DNA of 64,000 nucleotides from an uncultured Verrucomicrobiae bacterium (GTDB lineage: Bacteria > Verrucomicrobiota > Verrucomicrobiia > Limisphaerales > J093), in assembly GCA_937946835.1 (NCBI GenBank), contig CALFAV010000005.1, forward strand, positions 53,234 through 117,233, read 5' to 3'. The notes beneath the pieces were generated by a model that made no database searches, was not told the origin of the DNA, and saw only the letters and a program-made list of their open reading frames with translations. Shown here piece by piece: positions 26,773-34,440 of this stretch. How positions within the stretch are numbered: position 1 is the stretch's first letter; each line of letters begins with the position of its first letter. The position numbers and the translations under genes are program-made.

Positions 26773-27360
26773 TCAGCGATGGCGGAAGTAATCCGGCTCG
26801 TTGCCGGGCTTCCATTTGATGTTGCAGCCCAGGCTGGGCTTTTGGTCCGGCGCGACCGGCCGACCGTCCAACACGGCGTCGAGAGCCGCGCGCAGGTCCC
26901 GGCCGGTCACGGGCACGCCGTTGCCCGGGCGGCTGTCATCGAACTGGCCCCGGTACACCAGCCGGCGCCCGGCATCGAAGAGGAAAAAGTCCGGCGTGCA
27001 CGCGGCCCGGTAGGCCTTGGCCACGGCCTGGGTCTCGTCGTACAGGTACGGAAAGGTGTAGCCGGCGGTGCGGATTTCCTCGCGCATCCGGTCCGGGCTG
27101 TCCTCGGGGTAGGCGGTCACGTCATTTGAGTTGATGGCCACGATGCCCACGCCGCGCGCGCGGTAATCCCGGCCCAGTTGCGCCAGGCCGGTCCGGATGT
27201 GCTTCACGTAGGGGCAGTGGTTGCACAAGAACATCACCAGCAGCGCCGGGTGCGACCGGAAGTCGGTCAGGGAGACCAGCCGCCCTTCGGTGTCCGGCAG
27301 GCAAAAATCCGGGGCGGGGCTGCCCAGCGGGAGCAGTTGAGTCGAGGGTGTCAACGCCAT
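26773..27360 (-). CDS. Thioredoxin-like (AhpC/TSA-fold) protein
   Basis: 195 residues. The N-terminal peroxiredoxin-type entry PLGSPAPDFCLPDTEG is followed by the redox motif CNHCPYVKH (Cys46, Cys49). The C-terminal signature GCNIKWKPGNEPDYF is shared by a family of cytosolic thioredoxin-like proteins found in many phyla. No signal peptide is present. It probably reduces disulfides or peroxides; the substrate is unknown. ATG at 27360 was chosen because upstream codons encode only GC-rich, unconserved sequence. It diverges from the methyltransferase at 27533. Confidence 0.85.
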   Translation of the reverse strand: MALTPSTQLLPLGSPAPDFCLPDTEGRLVSLTDFRSHPALLVMFLCNHCPYVKHIRTGLAQLGRDYRARGVGIVAINSNDVTAYPEDSPDRMREEIRTAGYTFPYLYDETQAVAKAYRAACTPDFFLFDAGRRLVYRGQFDDSRPGNGVPVTGRDLRAALDAVLDGRPVAPDQKPSLGCNIKWKPGNEPDYFRHR

Positions 27361-27380
27361 GCGCCCAAGCTGCCCGCACG

Positions 27381-27460
27381 CCCCGGGCTTGTCCAGCCCG
27401 CCGCCCGGGTCGGCGCAAGTTTCCCGAAGCCCGGGGCCGGGGCGGCTTTCCCGAGGGTCC
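27381..27460 (-). repeat. Candidate dispersed intergenic repeat, copy between the thioredoxin-like and methyltransferase genes
   Basis: Minus-strand 27460-27419 reads GGACCCTCGGGAAAGCC, then an extra 12 bases, then GGGCTTCGGGAAAC. Plus-strand 39152-39183 reads GGACCCTGCGGAAATGCC followed by GGGCTTTGGGAAAC. GGACAAGCCCGGG also occurs in both (27394-27382 on the minus strand, 39141-39153). A looser copy on the plus strand is at 28262-28297. All three are intergenic. Confidence 0.35.
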
Positions 27461-27532
27461 TTTCCAGCCTTCGCCCAGCGGTCCGTGAAGGGGCTTGAGC
27501 CGCCCGGGCGTGCCGGGCGATAACGCCCGGGC

Positions 27533-28222
27533 ATGTCGGACCCGCTGACCCATTACCGCGGCGCGGCCGGCCGCCGCTACCACGAGGTCAAACGCGGCCT
27601 GCCGGCGTCGGCGCGGCCGTGGGTGACACGCCTGCGGGCGGAGAAGTTTCGCCCCCTGGTCGGACCGACCGACACGGTCTTCGAGTACGGCTGCGGGGCG
27701 GGCTGGAATCTGGCGGCGTTGCCGGCGGCGCGGCGGCTGGGGTTCGACGTGGCGGAGTTTTTGCGGGCGGAAGTGGAAGCTGACGGCATTGAGTGGGTCG
27801 CCGACCCCGCGGGGTTGCCCTCCGGTCTGGCCGACGTGGTGATTTGCCACCATGCCCTGGAGCATGTGCCGGAGCCGTGGGAGGCGTTGAGGGAAATGCG
27901 GCGCTTGCTCAAGCCCGGCGGCCGGCTCGGCCTGTGGGTCCCTTGCGAAAAGGAACGCCGCTACCGGCGCTTTGACCCGGCGGAGCCCAATCACCACCTC
28001 TATTCCTGGAACGTCCAGTCCCTGGGCAATCTGGTGACCGAGGCGGGTTTCACGGTCACCCAGGCGGGCCTGGCGCGCTACGGCTACGATCGGTACGCGG
28101 CCGTGTGGGCGGTGCGCCTGCGACTGGGGGAGGCGGGGTTTCGCGCGCTGCGGCGGCTTTTGATGGCGGTGCGGCCCTTGTGGGAGGTGGCCTTGAGGGC
28201 CGTGGTGCCGGCACCCGCTTGA
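27533..28222 (+). CDS. Class I SAM-dependent methyltransferase (Methyltransf_11/12 type)
   Basis: 229 residues. Motif I reads VFEYGCGAGWNLAAL (about 48-62), then the acidic post-I region, CHHALEHVPEPWEALREM and LLKPGGRLGLWVPCEKE. The His/Glu-rich C-terminal part (PNHHLYSWNVQSLGNLV) is typical of methyltransferases acting on small molecules or glycolipid-type substrates. The substrate cannot be told. It is a single gene, followed 111 bases later by tRNA-Ser. Confidence 0.82.
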   Translation: MSDPLTHYRGAAGRRYHEVKRGLPASARPWVTRLRAEKFRPLVGPTDTVFEYGCGAGWNLAALPAARRLGFDVAEFLRAEVEADGIEWVADPAGLPSGLADVVICHHALEHVPEPWEALREMRRLLKPGGRLGLWVPCEKERRYRRFDPAEPNHHLYSWNVQSLGNLVTEAGFTVTQAGLARYGYDRYAAVWAVRLRLGEAGFRALRRLLMAVRPLWEVALRAVVPAPA

Positions 28223-28333
28223 GCCGGGGGCCGTACCGGCCCGGCACACCGGATTGGCCGGGGACAACTGCGGGAAAATCGCCCCGGGCTTGCGCCGTCG
28301 GGCGGGATGGGAAATGCTGGTCGGGTTGCGGCG

Positions 28334-28423
28334 GGAAGGGTGGCTGAGTGGTTGAAGGCACCTGACTCGAAATCAGGCGTAGGCGCAAGCCTACCGTGGG
28401 TTCGAATCCCACCCCTTCCGCCA
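28334..28423 (+). tRNA. tRNA-Ser(CGA)
   Basis: A complete class II tRNA. The acceptor stem GGAAGGG (28334-28340) pairs with CCCTTCC (28413-28419), followed by discriminator G and an encoded CCA (28421-28423). The anticodon stem CCTGA/TCAGG encloses a loop with CGA. A long variable arm (GTAGGCGCAAGCCTAC) identifies serine, and the T loop is TTCGAAT. It reads UCG codons. Confidence 0.95.
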
Positions 28424-28576
28424 GGTTTTGAAGCTTTCCCCGAGAGGGAAACCGACACCGTCCTCTGGTCCGGGGGCCGCCCCCTTCCAGCCCCGCTGCC
28501 CGTTTCTTTGTTGGTCGTGTCCCGGGGCTGACCTTCGGCATCCCCAAAGGAAGCTCGGGGAACGCCCCGGTGCCGC

Positions 28577-28603
28577 CCGGGTTAATTGCCGTCCGGGTTA
28601 ATT
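28577..28603. repeat. Tandem CCGGGTTAATT repeat upstream of the TonB receptor gene
   Basis: CCGGGTTAATT occurs at 28577-28587 and again at 28593-28603, a 16-base period. A degenerate third unit GGTAATTGCC starts near 28607. These AT-containing blocks stand out in otherwise GC-rich DNA and lie 118-144 bases before the receptor start, so they could be regulator-binding sites. Confidence 0.4.
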
Positions 28604-28630
28604 TTCGGTAATTGCCCGCGATTTTTTTGC

Positions 28631-28660
28631 TTGTCCAATCCCAAGCCGCCCGGGTACAAG
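28631..28660 (+). promoter_or_regulatory. Possible promoter of the TonB-dependent receptor gene
   Basis: TTGTCC (28631-28636) and TACAAG (28655-28660) are separated by 18 bases, about 60 bases before the ATG and downstream of a T-rich stretch. It is a moderate match to the housekeeping consensus; no transcript data support it. Confidence 0.3.
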
Positions 28661-28720
28661 CCGCCAAGTTCAGTCCGTTGTGTGCGCTAACGCGTAACCA
28701 AATCCGAACCGACTAACCTT

Positions 28721-31480
28721 ATGAAGCGACAACCTCCGACCCCCAACACCCTCAAACTGCCCCTGGCGTGCACGGCCCTTCTGGGCGTGCCCGTGGTGGC
28801 GGTCCCCGCGCTGGCTCAGGCCCCCGCCGCCGAGCCCGAGCGCATGGAGAAAACCATCGTCACCGGCTCGAACATTCCCACCGCGGAAACGGTGGCGATC
28901 GCCCCGGTGGACGTCATCAGCTCGGAAACCCTGAGCAAGACCGGGGTGGCCGAGTTTGAAAACCTGGCCAAGCGCCTGCCTTCGACCATCGGCGCCGGCA
29001 ACTTCGGCATGTCCCGCGGCAATGGCGGTGACGGCCGTACGGAAATTTCCCTGCGCGGCATCCCGGGCGGCACCCTGCTGCTCATCAACGGCCGGCGCAC
29101 GGCCAATCAGGACCTCAACGCCATCCCCTTGGGCGCCATCGAACGGATCGAAATCCTCAAGGACGGCGGTTCCTCGATCTACGGCGCGGACGCGGTGGCG
29201 GGCGTGGTGAACATCATTCTGCGGCGGGACTTCCAGGGCGCCGAGTTCTCCGCGCGCTACGGCAACACCACCGAACGCGACGCCGGCGAGCAGGTGTATT
29301 CCTTCCTGGCGGGCACGGCCAACGAGACCACCTCGGTGGTCTTCGGCGGCAGTTACTACAAGGCCAATTCGCTGTACAGCGCGGACCGCGAACGGTCGCG
29401 GCCGGACCTGACCACTCAGGAGGGGTACGTGCGCAACACCAGTCCCACCAGCAACCCGGGCCGCATCCAGAGCACCACCGGCACGGACCTGTTTCCCGGA
29501 CTGGCTGGCGGTCTGGTTTACAACGGCCCGCCCGGCACCACCCCCAGCAGCCCGGCGGACTTCGTGCCCTTCAGCAACTCGGTCGCGGCGGGGCATCGTT
29601 ATCCGTATCCACTGTTCACCCCGGCCATCCGGGACTCGGAGCGCTACAGCATCTTTGGCAGCGCCGAACACGCGTTGTACGGGGAAAACCTGAAGTTCTT
29701 CACCGATGGCTTCTACACCCGGAGCTGGAGCTATAACCAACTGGCCCCCACTCCGGCGGTCTTCGTCGGCCTGAGCACCCCCACTAGCCCCAATGGGCTG
29801 GTGGTCCCGGCCGACCATCCGTACAACGTCTTCGGCGTGCCGTTGAACCGTGTCCGCTACCGCCCGGAAGAGCTGGGCCCGCGCACCGACTCGAACGAGT
29901 ACGACATCTTCCGGTACGTGGGTGGCTTCAAGGGTAATGTGGGGGACACCGCGTGGAGTTGGGAAACGGCCTTCCTGTTCACCCAGCAGAAGGGCGTCAA
30001 CACCCAGGGCAACGACATCAGCCGCACGGGGCTGGAGCAGGCCCTGAATTCGAAGGATCCGGCCACGGCCTTCAACCCGTTCGGCAACCGGGCCAACAGC
30101 CAGGCCGTGCTTGATGCCATCCGGCTGGACCACTACACCTTCACATTGGACCAGTTGACCCAGTGGGATGCGGTGATCCGCAACGGCGAGCTCATTGACC
30201 TGCCGGGCGGGCCGTTGGGCCTTGCCGTGGGTGGAGCTTGGCGCAACGAGTTCGGCGATTACCGGCCGGACGCCACGCTCATTTACGACGATGTGGTGGG
30301 CTTCAACGGTTCCAAGCCCTACTCGGGCAGCCGTGACGTGTACAGCGGCTTCTACGAAATCAACATCCCGATCTTCGGGCAGGACATGGACATCCCGCTC
30401 CTGCACCAGTTCGAGGTGAACCACTCCGGTCGGTACGAAAGCTACTCGGACTTTGGCGACACCTACAAGCCAAAGGTGGGCTTCAAGTGGAAGCCGATTG
30501 ACGAGTCGCTGGTGATCCGCGGGACCTATTCCGAGTCCTTCACCGCGCCGGGCTTTGGCGATCTGTACCTCCAGGCCCAGGAGAGCTACCCCGAGTTGCG
30601 CAATCCGGTGAAGTTCAAGAAGTACCAGGACGCCGTGGCCGCGGGGGACCAGGCCAACATTGCCAAGTACTCGACCTACTTCGACCAGATCCGGACCTTC
30701 TATTCCGGCAATCCCAACCTCGAACCCACCGAGGCCAAGAGCTACAGCGCGGGGATTGTTTACACCCCGCCGTGGATCAAGACCCTTACCCTCACCGCGG
30801 ACTACTTCCGCATCGAGCAGGAAAACATCCCGGGCTTCGTGGACCAGTTCATCCTGGATCAGAACTTCCGGGGGGGCGGGCCGCTGAACCCGAACGCGCC
30901 GTATGCCAACCTGGTGGTGTTCGATCCGGCGACCGAGGAATACACCACCCTGTATGCACCGGCGCTTAATCTGAGCAAACGGCTGCTCGAAGGGGTGGAC
31001 TGGTCGGTCACGCACCAGTATGCCACCGACACCTGGGGTACCTTCACCACCACCGTGTCTGCCACGTACTTCTTCACCTTCGAGCAGGAAAACATCCCGG
31101 GTGAAGGCATGCGGGACCGGCTCGGTGACTTCATGGACCCGAGCCAATCCTTCGGGCTGGGCAGTCTGCCGCGGCTCAAGTTGCAGGGCAGCCTGTTCTG
31201 GAGCCGGGGCAACTTCGAGTTCGGTCTCACCGGCAACTACATCGGCTCGTACCGCGACGACTACGCCTCCGGTTTCGAGCGCGAGGTGGAGGACTGGCTG
31301 ACCTTTGACCTGCAGGCCAGTTACAAGCTGCCGTGGGATGCCAAGATCACCGCCGGCGTCATCAACGTGTCCGACGAGGCCCCGCCGCTGGTCCAGGGCG
31401 CCTTTGCGGACAACTACGACCGCGACACACACGACCTGCGCGGCCGCTTCTGGTACGTCCAGGCGAGCAAGAAGTTCTAG
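28721..31480 (+). CDS. TonB-dependent outer-membrane receptor
   Basis: 919 residues. A signal peptide (ALLGVPVVAVPALAQA, cleavage near residue 33) is followed by the TonB-box-like EKTIVTGSN. The plug domain shows TEISLRGIPGGTLLLINGRR, IERIEILKDGGSSIYGADAV and AGVVNIILRR. A large beta barrel ends in ASKKF with the terminal phenylalanine needed for insertion. Such receptors import siderophores, vitamins or glycans using TonB energy. No SusD, siderophore or glycan gene flanks it, so the ligand cannot be assigned. A terminator follows 26 bases after the stop, making it monocistronic. Confidence 0.95.
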   Translation: MKRQPPTPNTLKLPLACTALLGVPVVAVPALAQAPAAEPERMEKTIVTGSNIPTAETVAIAPVDVISSETLSKTGVAEFENLAKRLPSTIGAGNFGMSRGNGGDGRTEISLRGIPGGTLLLINGRRTANQDLNAIPLGAIERIEILKDGGSSIYGADAVAGVVNIILRRDFQGAEFSARYGNTTERDAGEQVYSFLAGTANETTSVVFGGSYYKANSLYSADRERSRPDLTTQEGYVRNTSPTSNPGRIQSTTGTDLFPGLAGGLVYNGPPGTTPSSPADFVPFSNSVAAGHRYPYPLFTPAIRDSERYSIFGSAEHALYGENLKFFTDGFYTRSWSYNQLAPTPAVFVGLSTPTSPNGLVVPADHPYNVFGVPLNRVRYRPEELGPRTDSNEYDIFRYVGGFKGNVGDTAWSWETAFLFTQQKGVNTQGNDISRTGLEQALNSKDPATAFNPFGNRANSQAVLDAIRLDHYTFTLDQLTQWDAVIRNGELIDLPGGPLGLAVGGAWRNEFGDYRPDATLIYDDVVGFNGSKPYSGSRDVYSGFYEINIPIFGQDMDIPLLHQFEVNHSGRYESYSDFGDTYKPKVGFKWKPIDESLVIRGTYSESFTAPGFGDLYLQAQESYPELRNPVKFKKYQDAVAAGDQANIAKYSTYFDQIRTFYSGNPNLEPTEAKSYSAGIVYTPPWIKTLTLTADYFRIEQENIPGFVDQFILDQNFRGGGPLNPNAPYANLVVFDPATEEYTTLYAPALNLSKRLLEGVDWSVTHQYATDTWGTFTTTVSATYFFTFEQENIPGEGMRDRLGDFMDPSQSFGLGSLPRLKLQGSLFWSRGNFEFGLTGNYIGSYRDDYASGFEREVEDWLTFDLQASYKLPWDAKITAGVINVSDEAPPLVQGAFADNYDRDTHDLRGRFWYVQASKKF

Positions 31481-31506
31481 GGCGCGTTCCTCCGACGCCG
31501 TTCCCA

Positions 31507-31540
31507 CCGGGGCTGGCCGCGTGCCGGCCCCGGTTTTTTT
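31507..31540 (+). terminator. Rho-independent terminator of the TonB receptor gene
   Basis: An 11-bp stem (31507-31517 with 31523-31533, one G-T pair) has a 5-base loop CGCGT and is followed directly by seven T residues (31534-31540). It lies 26 bases after the receptor stop and is the clearest intrinsic terminator in the window. Confidence 0.9.
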
Positions 31541-31686
31541 CGTCTCCGTAGTGGCCGGGGGCGCGTCCGACGCAAACTTGTCGCAGGAACGCGCGCCCGG
31601 GCCATGCCCCCGGGCCACCCGGGCGAAAACCCGGAGAAATGCCTTGTGCCCCGGAGGCCGCCCGGTACTTTGCCCTCGACCGAGCT

Positions 31687-32379
31687 ATGGAAGCCCAACA
31701 CGCGCCCGTTTATTACCTCTGGGGGCCCGACCACCGGGCCGAGGGTCCGGGGGAACTGCCGGCCGTGGTGAACTGGATCCGCCAGGGCCGCGTGACCGGC
31801 GCCTCCTGGTTGTACCGGGACGATGTGCGGGCCTGGCGAAAGGCCGCCGAGTGGCCCGAACTCAAGTCGGTATTGGCGCCCCGCGGCGCGGTCACCTCCC
31901 CCGGACTGACCCCCGAGCAGTTGCGCCGGATCAAAATTTTCGCGGACCTGACCCCCGCCCAGCTCGCGACGCTGCTGACCTACCTGGAGCCGGTGGAGGT
32001 GCGCCAGTTCACCACCCTCTTCCGCAAGGGCGAGCCGGGCGATGCCATGTACTCGGTGCTCGCCGGGGAGGTGCGCGCCCGGGAAATCGCCGAGGGCCGG
32101 GAACGCACCCTCTTCACCCTGGGGGTGGGGGATTCGTTCGGCGAACTGGCCCTGTTGATCGAAGGCGAACGGGCGTCCGACGTCGTGGCCAATACGGACG
32201 CCAGGCTGCTGCGGCTGCCGGCGACGGCGTTTGCCCGGATCGTTCAGGAAGAGCCGGCCCTGGCGGCACCGCTGTTGCTCGCCCTCGCCCGCACGCTGGC
32301 CCATCGTTCCCGGGCGCTGGGCGAGCGGTTGTTGGCGGACCTGACCCTGGCGCAGGTCGCCGGGGGCATCAGCGTGTGA
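31687..32379 (+). CDS. GYF_2 + cyclic-nucleotide-binding domain protein
   Basis: 230 residues from ATG 31687; another ATG at 31639 would add 16 residues. Residues 5-50 (VYYLWGPDHRAEGPGELPA, then WIRQGRVTGASWLYRDD) look like a GYF_2 domain. A linker leads to a Crp-type cNMP-binding domain: FRKGEPGDAMYSVLAGEV, GVGDSFGELALLIEGERASD and VVANTDARLLRL, where the FGELAL plus R-A-S/T segment is the phosphate-binding cassette. There is no DNA-binding domain after it, so it is not a CRP-type regulator. It may couple cAMP or cGMP binding to protein interaction through GYF. A large cyclase-type regulator begins this window. Confidence 0.85.
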   Translation: MEAQHAPVYYLWGPDHRAEGPGELPAVVNWIRQGRVTGASWLYRDDVRAWRKAAEWPELKSVLAPRGAVTSPGLTPEQLRRIKIFADLTPAQLATLLTYLEPVEVRQFTTLFRKGEPGDAMYSVLAGEVRAREIAEGRERTLFTLGVGDSFGELALLIEGERASDVVANTDARLLRLPATAFARIVQEEPALAAPLLLALARTLAHRSRALGERLLADLTLAQVAGGISV

Positions 32380-32413
32380 CGGCGAAAGAGGGCTGGGGGA
32401 AAGCTCCTTCCGC

Positions 32414-33700
32414 TCAGGCGGCGACCGCGGCGGGCGCTTTGCGGCACAGCAACGGCGGGGTTTCCCCCCGCACCACGGCGCGGTTGATGGTCAGCCGGGC
32501 GGCATCGCGCAAGCTGGGCGCCTCGTACATCACGTCCAGCATCAGTTTCTCCAGGCAGGCCCGCAACGCGCGCGCCCCGGTGCCCTTGCGCCGGGCCTGC
32601 TCGGCCAGTTCCCGCAGCGCATCCGGGGTGAACTCCAGTTCGATGCCCTCCATGGCCAGGAGCTTGGCGTACTGGCGGACGAGGGCGTTCCTGGGTTCGG
32701 TCAGAATGCTGACCAGTTGGTCGGTGGTCAGTTCGTCCAACACGCTCACCACGGGCAGGCGGCCGACAAATTCGGGGATGAAGCCGTAGGCGATGAGGTC
32801 CTCCGGCTCGACGTGATGCAGGATCCGGCGGGAATCCAGTTCGGCCGCCCGGGCGGCCTGCTCAACGGCCCCAAAGCCCATCACCCGGTTGCCCAACCGG
32901 CGGTGGATGAGCTTGTCCAGGCCAACAAAGGCGCCGCCGCAGATGAACAGGATGTGGGTGGTGTCCACGCGCACGTACTCCTGCTGGGGATGCTTGCGGC
33001 CGCCCTGCGGCGGCACGTTGCACACCGTGCCTTCGAGGATTTTGAGCAGGCCCTGTTGCACGCCCTCCCCGGACACGTCCCGGGTGATGGACACGTTCTC
33101 GGTCTTGCGGGCGATCTTGTCGATCTCGTCCACGTACACGATGCCGATTTGGGCCCGTTTCACGTCGTAGTCGGCGTTTTGCAGGAGCCGGAGGATGATG
33201 TTCTCCACGTCCTCGCCCACATAACCCGCCTCGGTGAGCGTGGTGGCGTCGGCGATGGCGAAGGGCACGTCCAGGGCGCGGGCCAGTGAGCGGGCCAGAA
33301 GGGTCTTGCCCGAGCCGGTGGGGCCGATGAGCAGGATGTTGCTCTTTTCCAGTTCCACGCCCGCCAGGGTGGGGTCGCCGGAATTTTTCTCTGCGTCGGT
33401 CGCCAGCTCGGCATGGATGCGCTTGTAGTGGTTGTGGACGGCCACGGCGAGGGTGCGCTTGGCCTGTTCCTGGCCCACACAGTACTGGTCCAGATGGGCC
33501 TTGATTTCGGCCGGCCGCAGCAGCGTCGGACGGGGCAACCGACGGCGGGCGTCGCTGCGGGCCTCTTTTTCCAGCACCGTCTGGCAGAGCTGCACGCAGG
33601 TGTCGCAGATGTAAACGCCCGGCCCCTGGATGAGTTTTTTGACCTCCGCGTGCGACTTGCCGCAGAAGCTGCACAGGGTCATCTGGGTGGGGCGGGCCAT
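32414..33700 (-). CDS. clpX: ATP-dependent Clp protease ATP-binding subunit ClpX
   Basis: 428 residues. The N-terminal C4 zinc finger is LCSFCG...ICDTC (residues about 9-35). Walker A is [11 protein letters not shown], the pore loop [10 protein letters not shown], Walker [11 protein letters not shown], followed by sensor and arginine-finger regions typical of ClpX. It unfolds tagged substrates and feeds them to ClpP. It lies 27 bases downstream of clpP on the same strand, so the two form an operon; the trigger factor gene usual upstream is absent. The gene converges with the cNMP protein gene. Confidence 0.97.
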   Translation of the reverse strand: MARPTQMTLCSFCGKSHAEVKKLIQGPGVYICDTCVQLCQTVLEKEARSDARRRLPRPTLLRPAEIKAHLDQYCVGQEQAKRTLAVAVHNHYKRIHAELATDAEKNSGDPTLAGVELEKSNILLIGPTGSGKTLLARSLARALDVPFAIADATTLTEAGYVGEDVENIILRLLQNADYDVKRAQIGIVYVDEIDKIARKTENVSITRDVSGEGVQQGLLKILEGTVCNVPPQGGRKHPQQEYVRVDTTHILFICGGAFVGLDKLIHRRLGNRVMGFGAVEQAARAAELDSRRILHHVEPEDLIAYGFIPEFVGRLPVVSVLDELTTDQLVSILTEPRNALVRQYAKLLAMEGIELEFTPDALRELAEQARRKGTGARALRACLEKLMLDVMYEAPSLRDAARLTINRAVVRGETPPLLCRKAPAAVAA

Positions 33701-33727
33701 CGGCAGACCGGGGGCGGGGGGCCGGAC

Positions 33728-34372
33728 TCAGGGTTGCGCCGGTCGGGCGGCTTCCTCGGCCAGGGCCGGGATTTCCTTGCGGGATTTGACCACCTCGTCC
33801 ACCAGGCCGTAGGCCTTGGCCTCCTGGGCGCTCATCCAGTAGTCCCGGTCCGAGTCGCGCTCGATTTCGGCCTCGGTCTTGCCGGTGTGCAGGGCCAGGA
33901 GGCGGTTGAGCCGTCGCTTCAGCTTGAACATGTGTTCGACCGAACGTTCGACGTCGCTGACCGTCCCCTGCGCGCCGCCCGAGACCTGGTGGATCATGAT
34001 GTCCGAGTTGGGCAGGGCGTAGCGCTTGCCGCGCGTGCCGGCCGCCAACAGGAAGGCGCCCATGCTGGCCGCCATGCCCACGCAGTAGGTGTTCACGTCG
34101 CAGGTCAGGAATTGCATTGTGTCGTAGATCGCCAGGCCGGCGGAGACACTGCCCCCCGGGCTGTTGATGTACAGATGGATGTCCTTCTTGGGATCGCTCA
34201 TCTGCAGAAAGAGCAACTGGGCGATGACCACATTGGCCACCATGTCGTCCACCGGGGTGCCCAGGAAGACGATGCGGTCCACCAGCAGGCGCGAGTAGAT
34301 GTCGTAGCCGCGTTCGCCGCGGCCGGTCTGCTCGACCACCATCGGAATGAGGAAATTGCGCGGTGTATTCAT
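33728..34372 (-). CDS. clpP: ATP-dependent Clp protease proteolytic subunit ClpP
   Basis: 214 residues. The catalytic triad is Ser103 (GMAASMGA), His128 (MIHQVSGG) and Asp177 (DRDYWM). [12 protein letters not shown] is the typical N-terminal motif, and [17 protein letters not shown] builds the substrate groove. I chose the ATG at 34372 because the longer frame would begin inside the promoter (TTGACG at 34426). GTGGGG just upstream may act as a ribosome site. It forms the tetradecameric protease chamber used by ClpX. Confidence 0.97.
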   Translation of the reverse strand: MNTPRNFLIPMVVEQTGRGERGYDIYSRLLVDRIVFLGTPVDDMVANVVIAQLLFLQMSDPKKDIHLYINSPGGSVSAGLAIYDTMQFLTCDVNTYCVGMAASMGAFLLAAGTRGKRYALPNSDIMIHQVSGGAQGTVSDVERSVEHMFKLKRRLNRLLALHTGKTEAEIERDSDRDYWMSAQEAKAYGLVDEVVKSRKEIPALAEEAARPAQP

Positions 34373-34397
34373 GGTGAAAAACCCCACGTACTTGGGC

Positions 34398-34426
34398 AGC
34401 TTAGCCGGGTCTTTCCCGAGCGTCAA
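34398..34426 (-). promoter_or_regulatory. Promoter of clpP-clpX
   Basis: On the minus strand TTGACG (34426-34421) and TAAGCT (34403-34398) are separated by exactly 17 bases, a good housekeeping sigma match. Transcription would start near 34391, leaving a short leader of about 20 bases before the clpP ATG. Confidence 0.6.
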
Positions 34427-34440
34427 GGAGCGCCCCGGGC

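Noticed and set aside
28670..31618. Long open frame of 982 codons on the minus strand
   Set aside because: It lies antisense to the clear TonB-dependent receptor gene, has no recognisable motif, and is an effect of high GC at third codon positions.
34360..34426. Upstream extension of clpP to a TTG at 34426
   Set aside because: That TTG is the -35 element of a good promoter, so the extra codons would not be transcribed.
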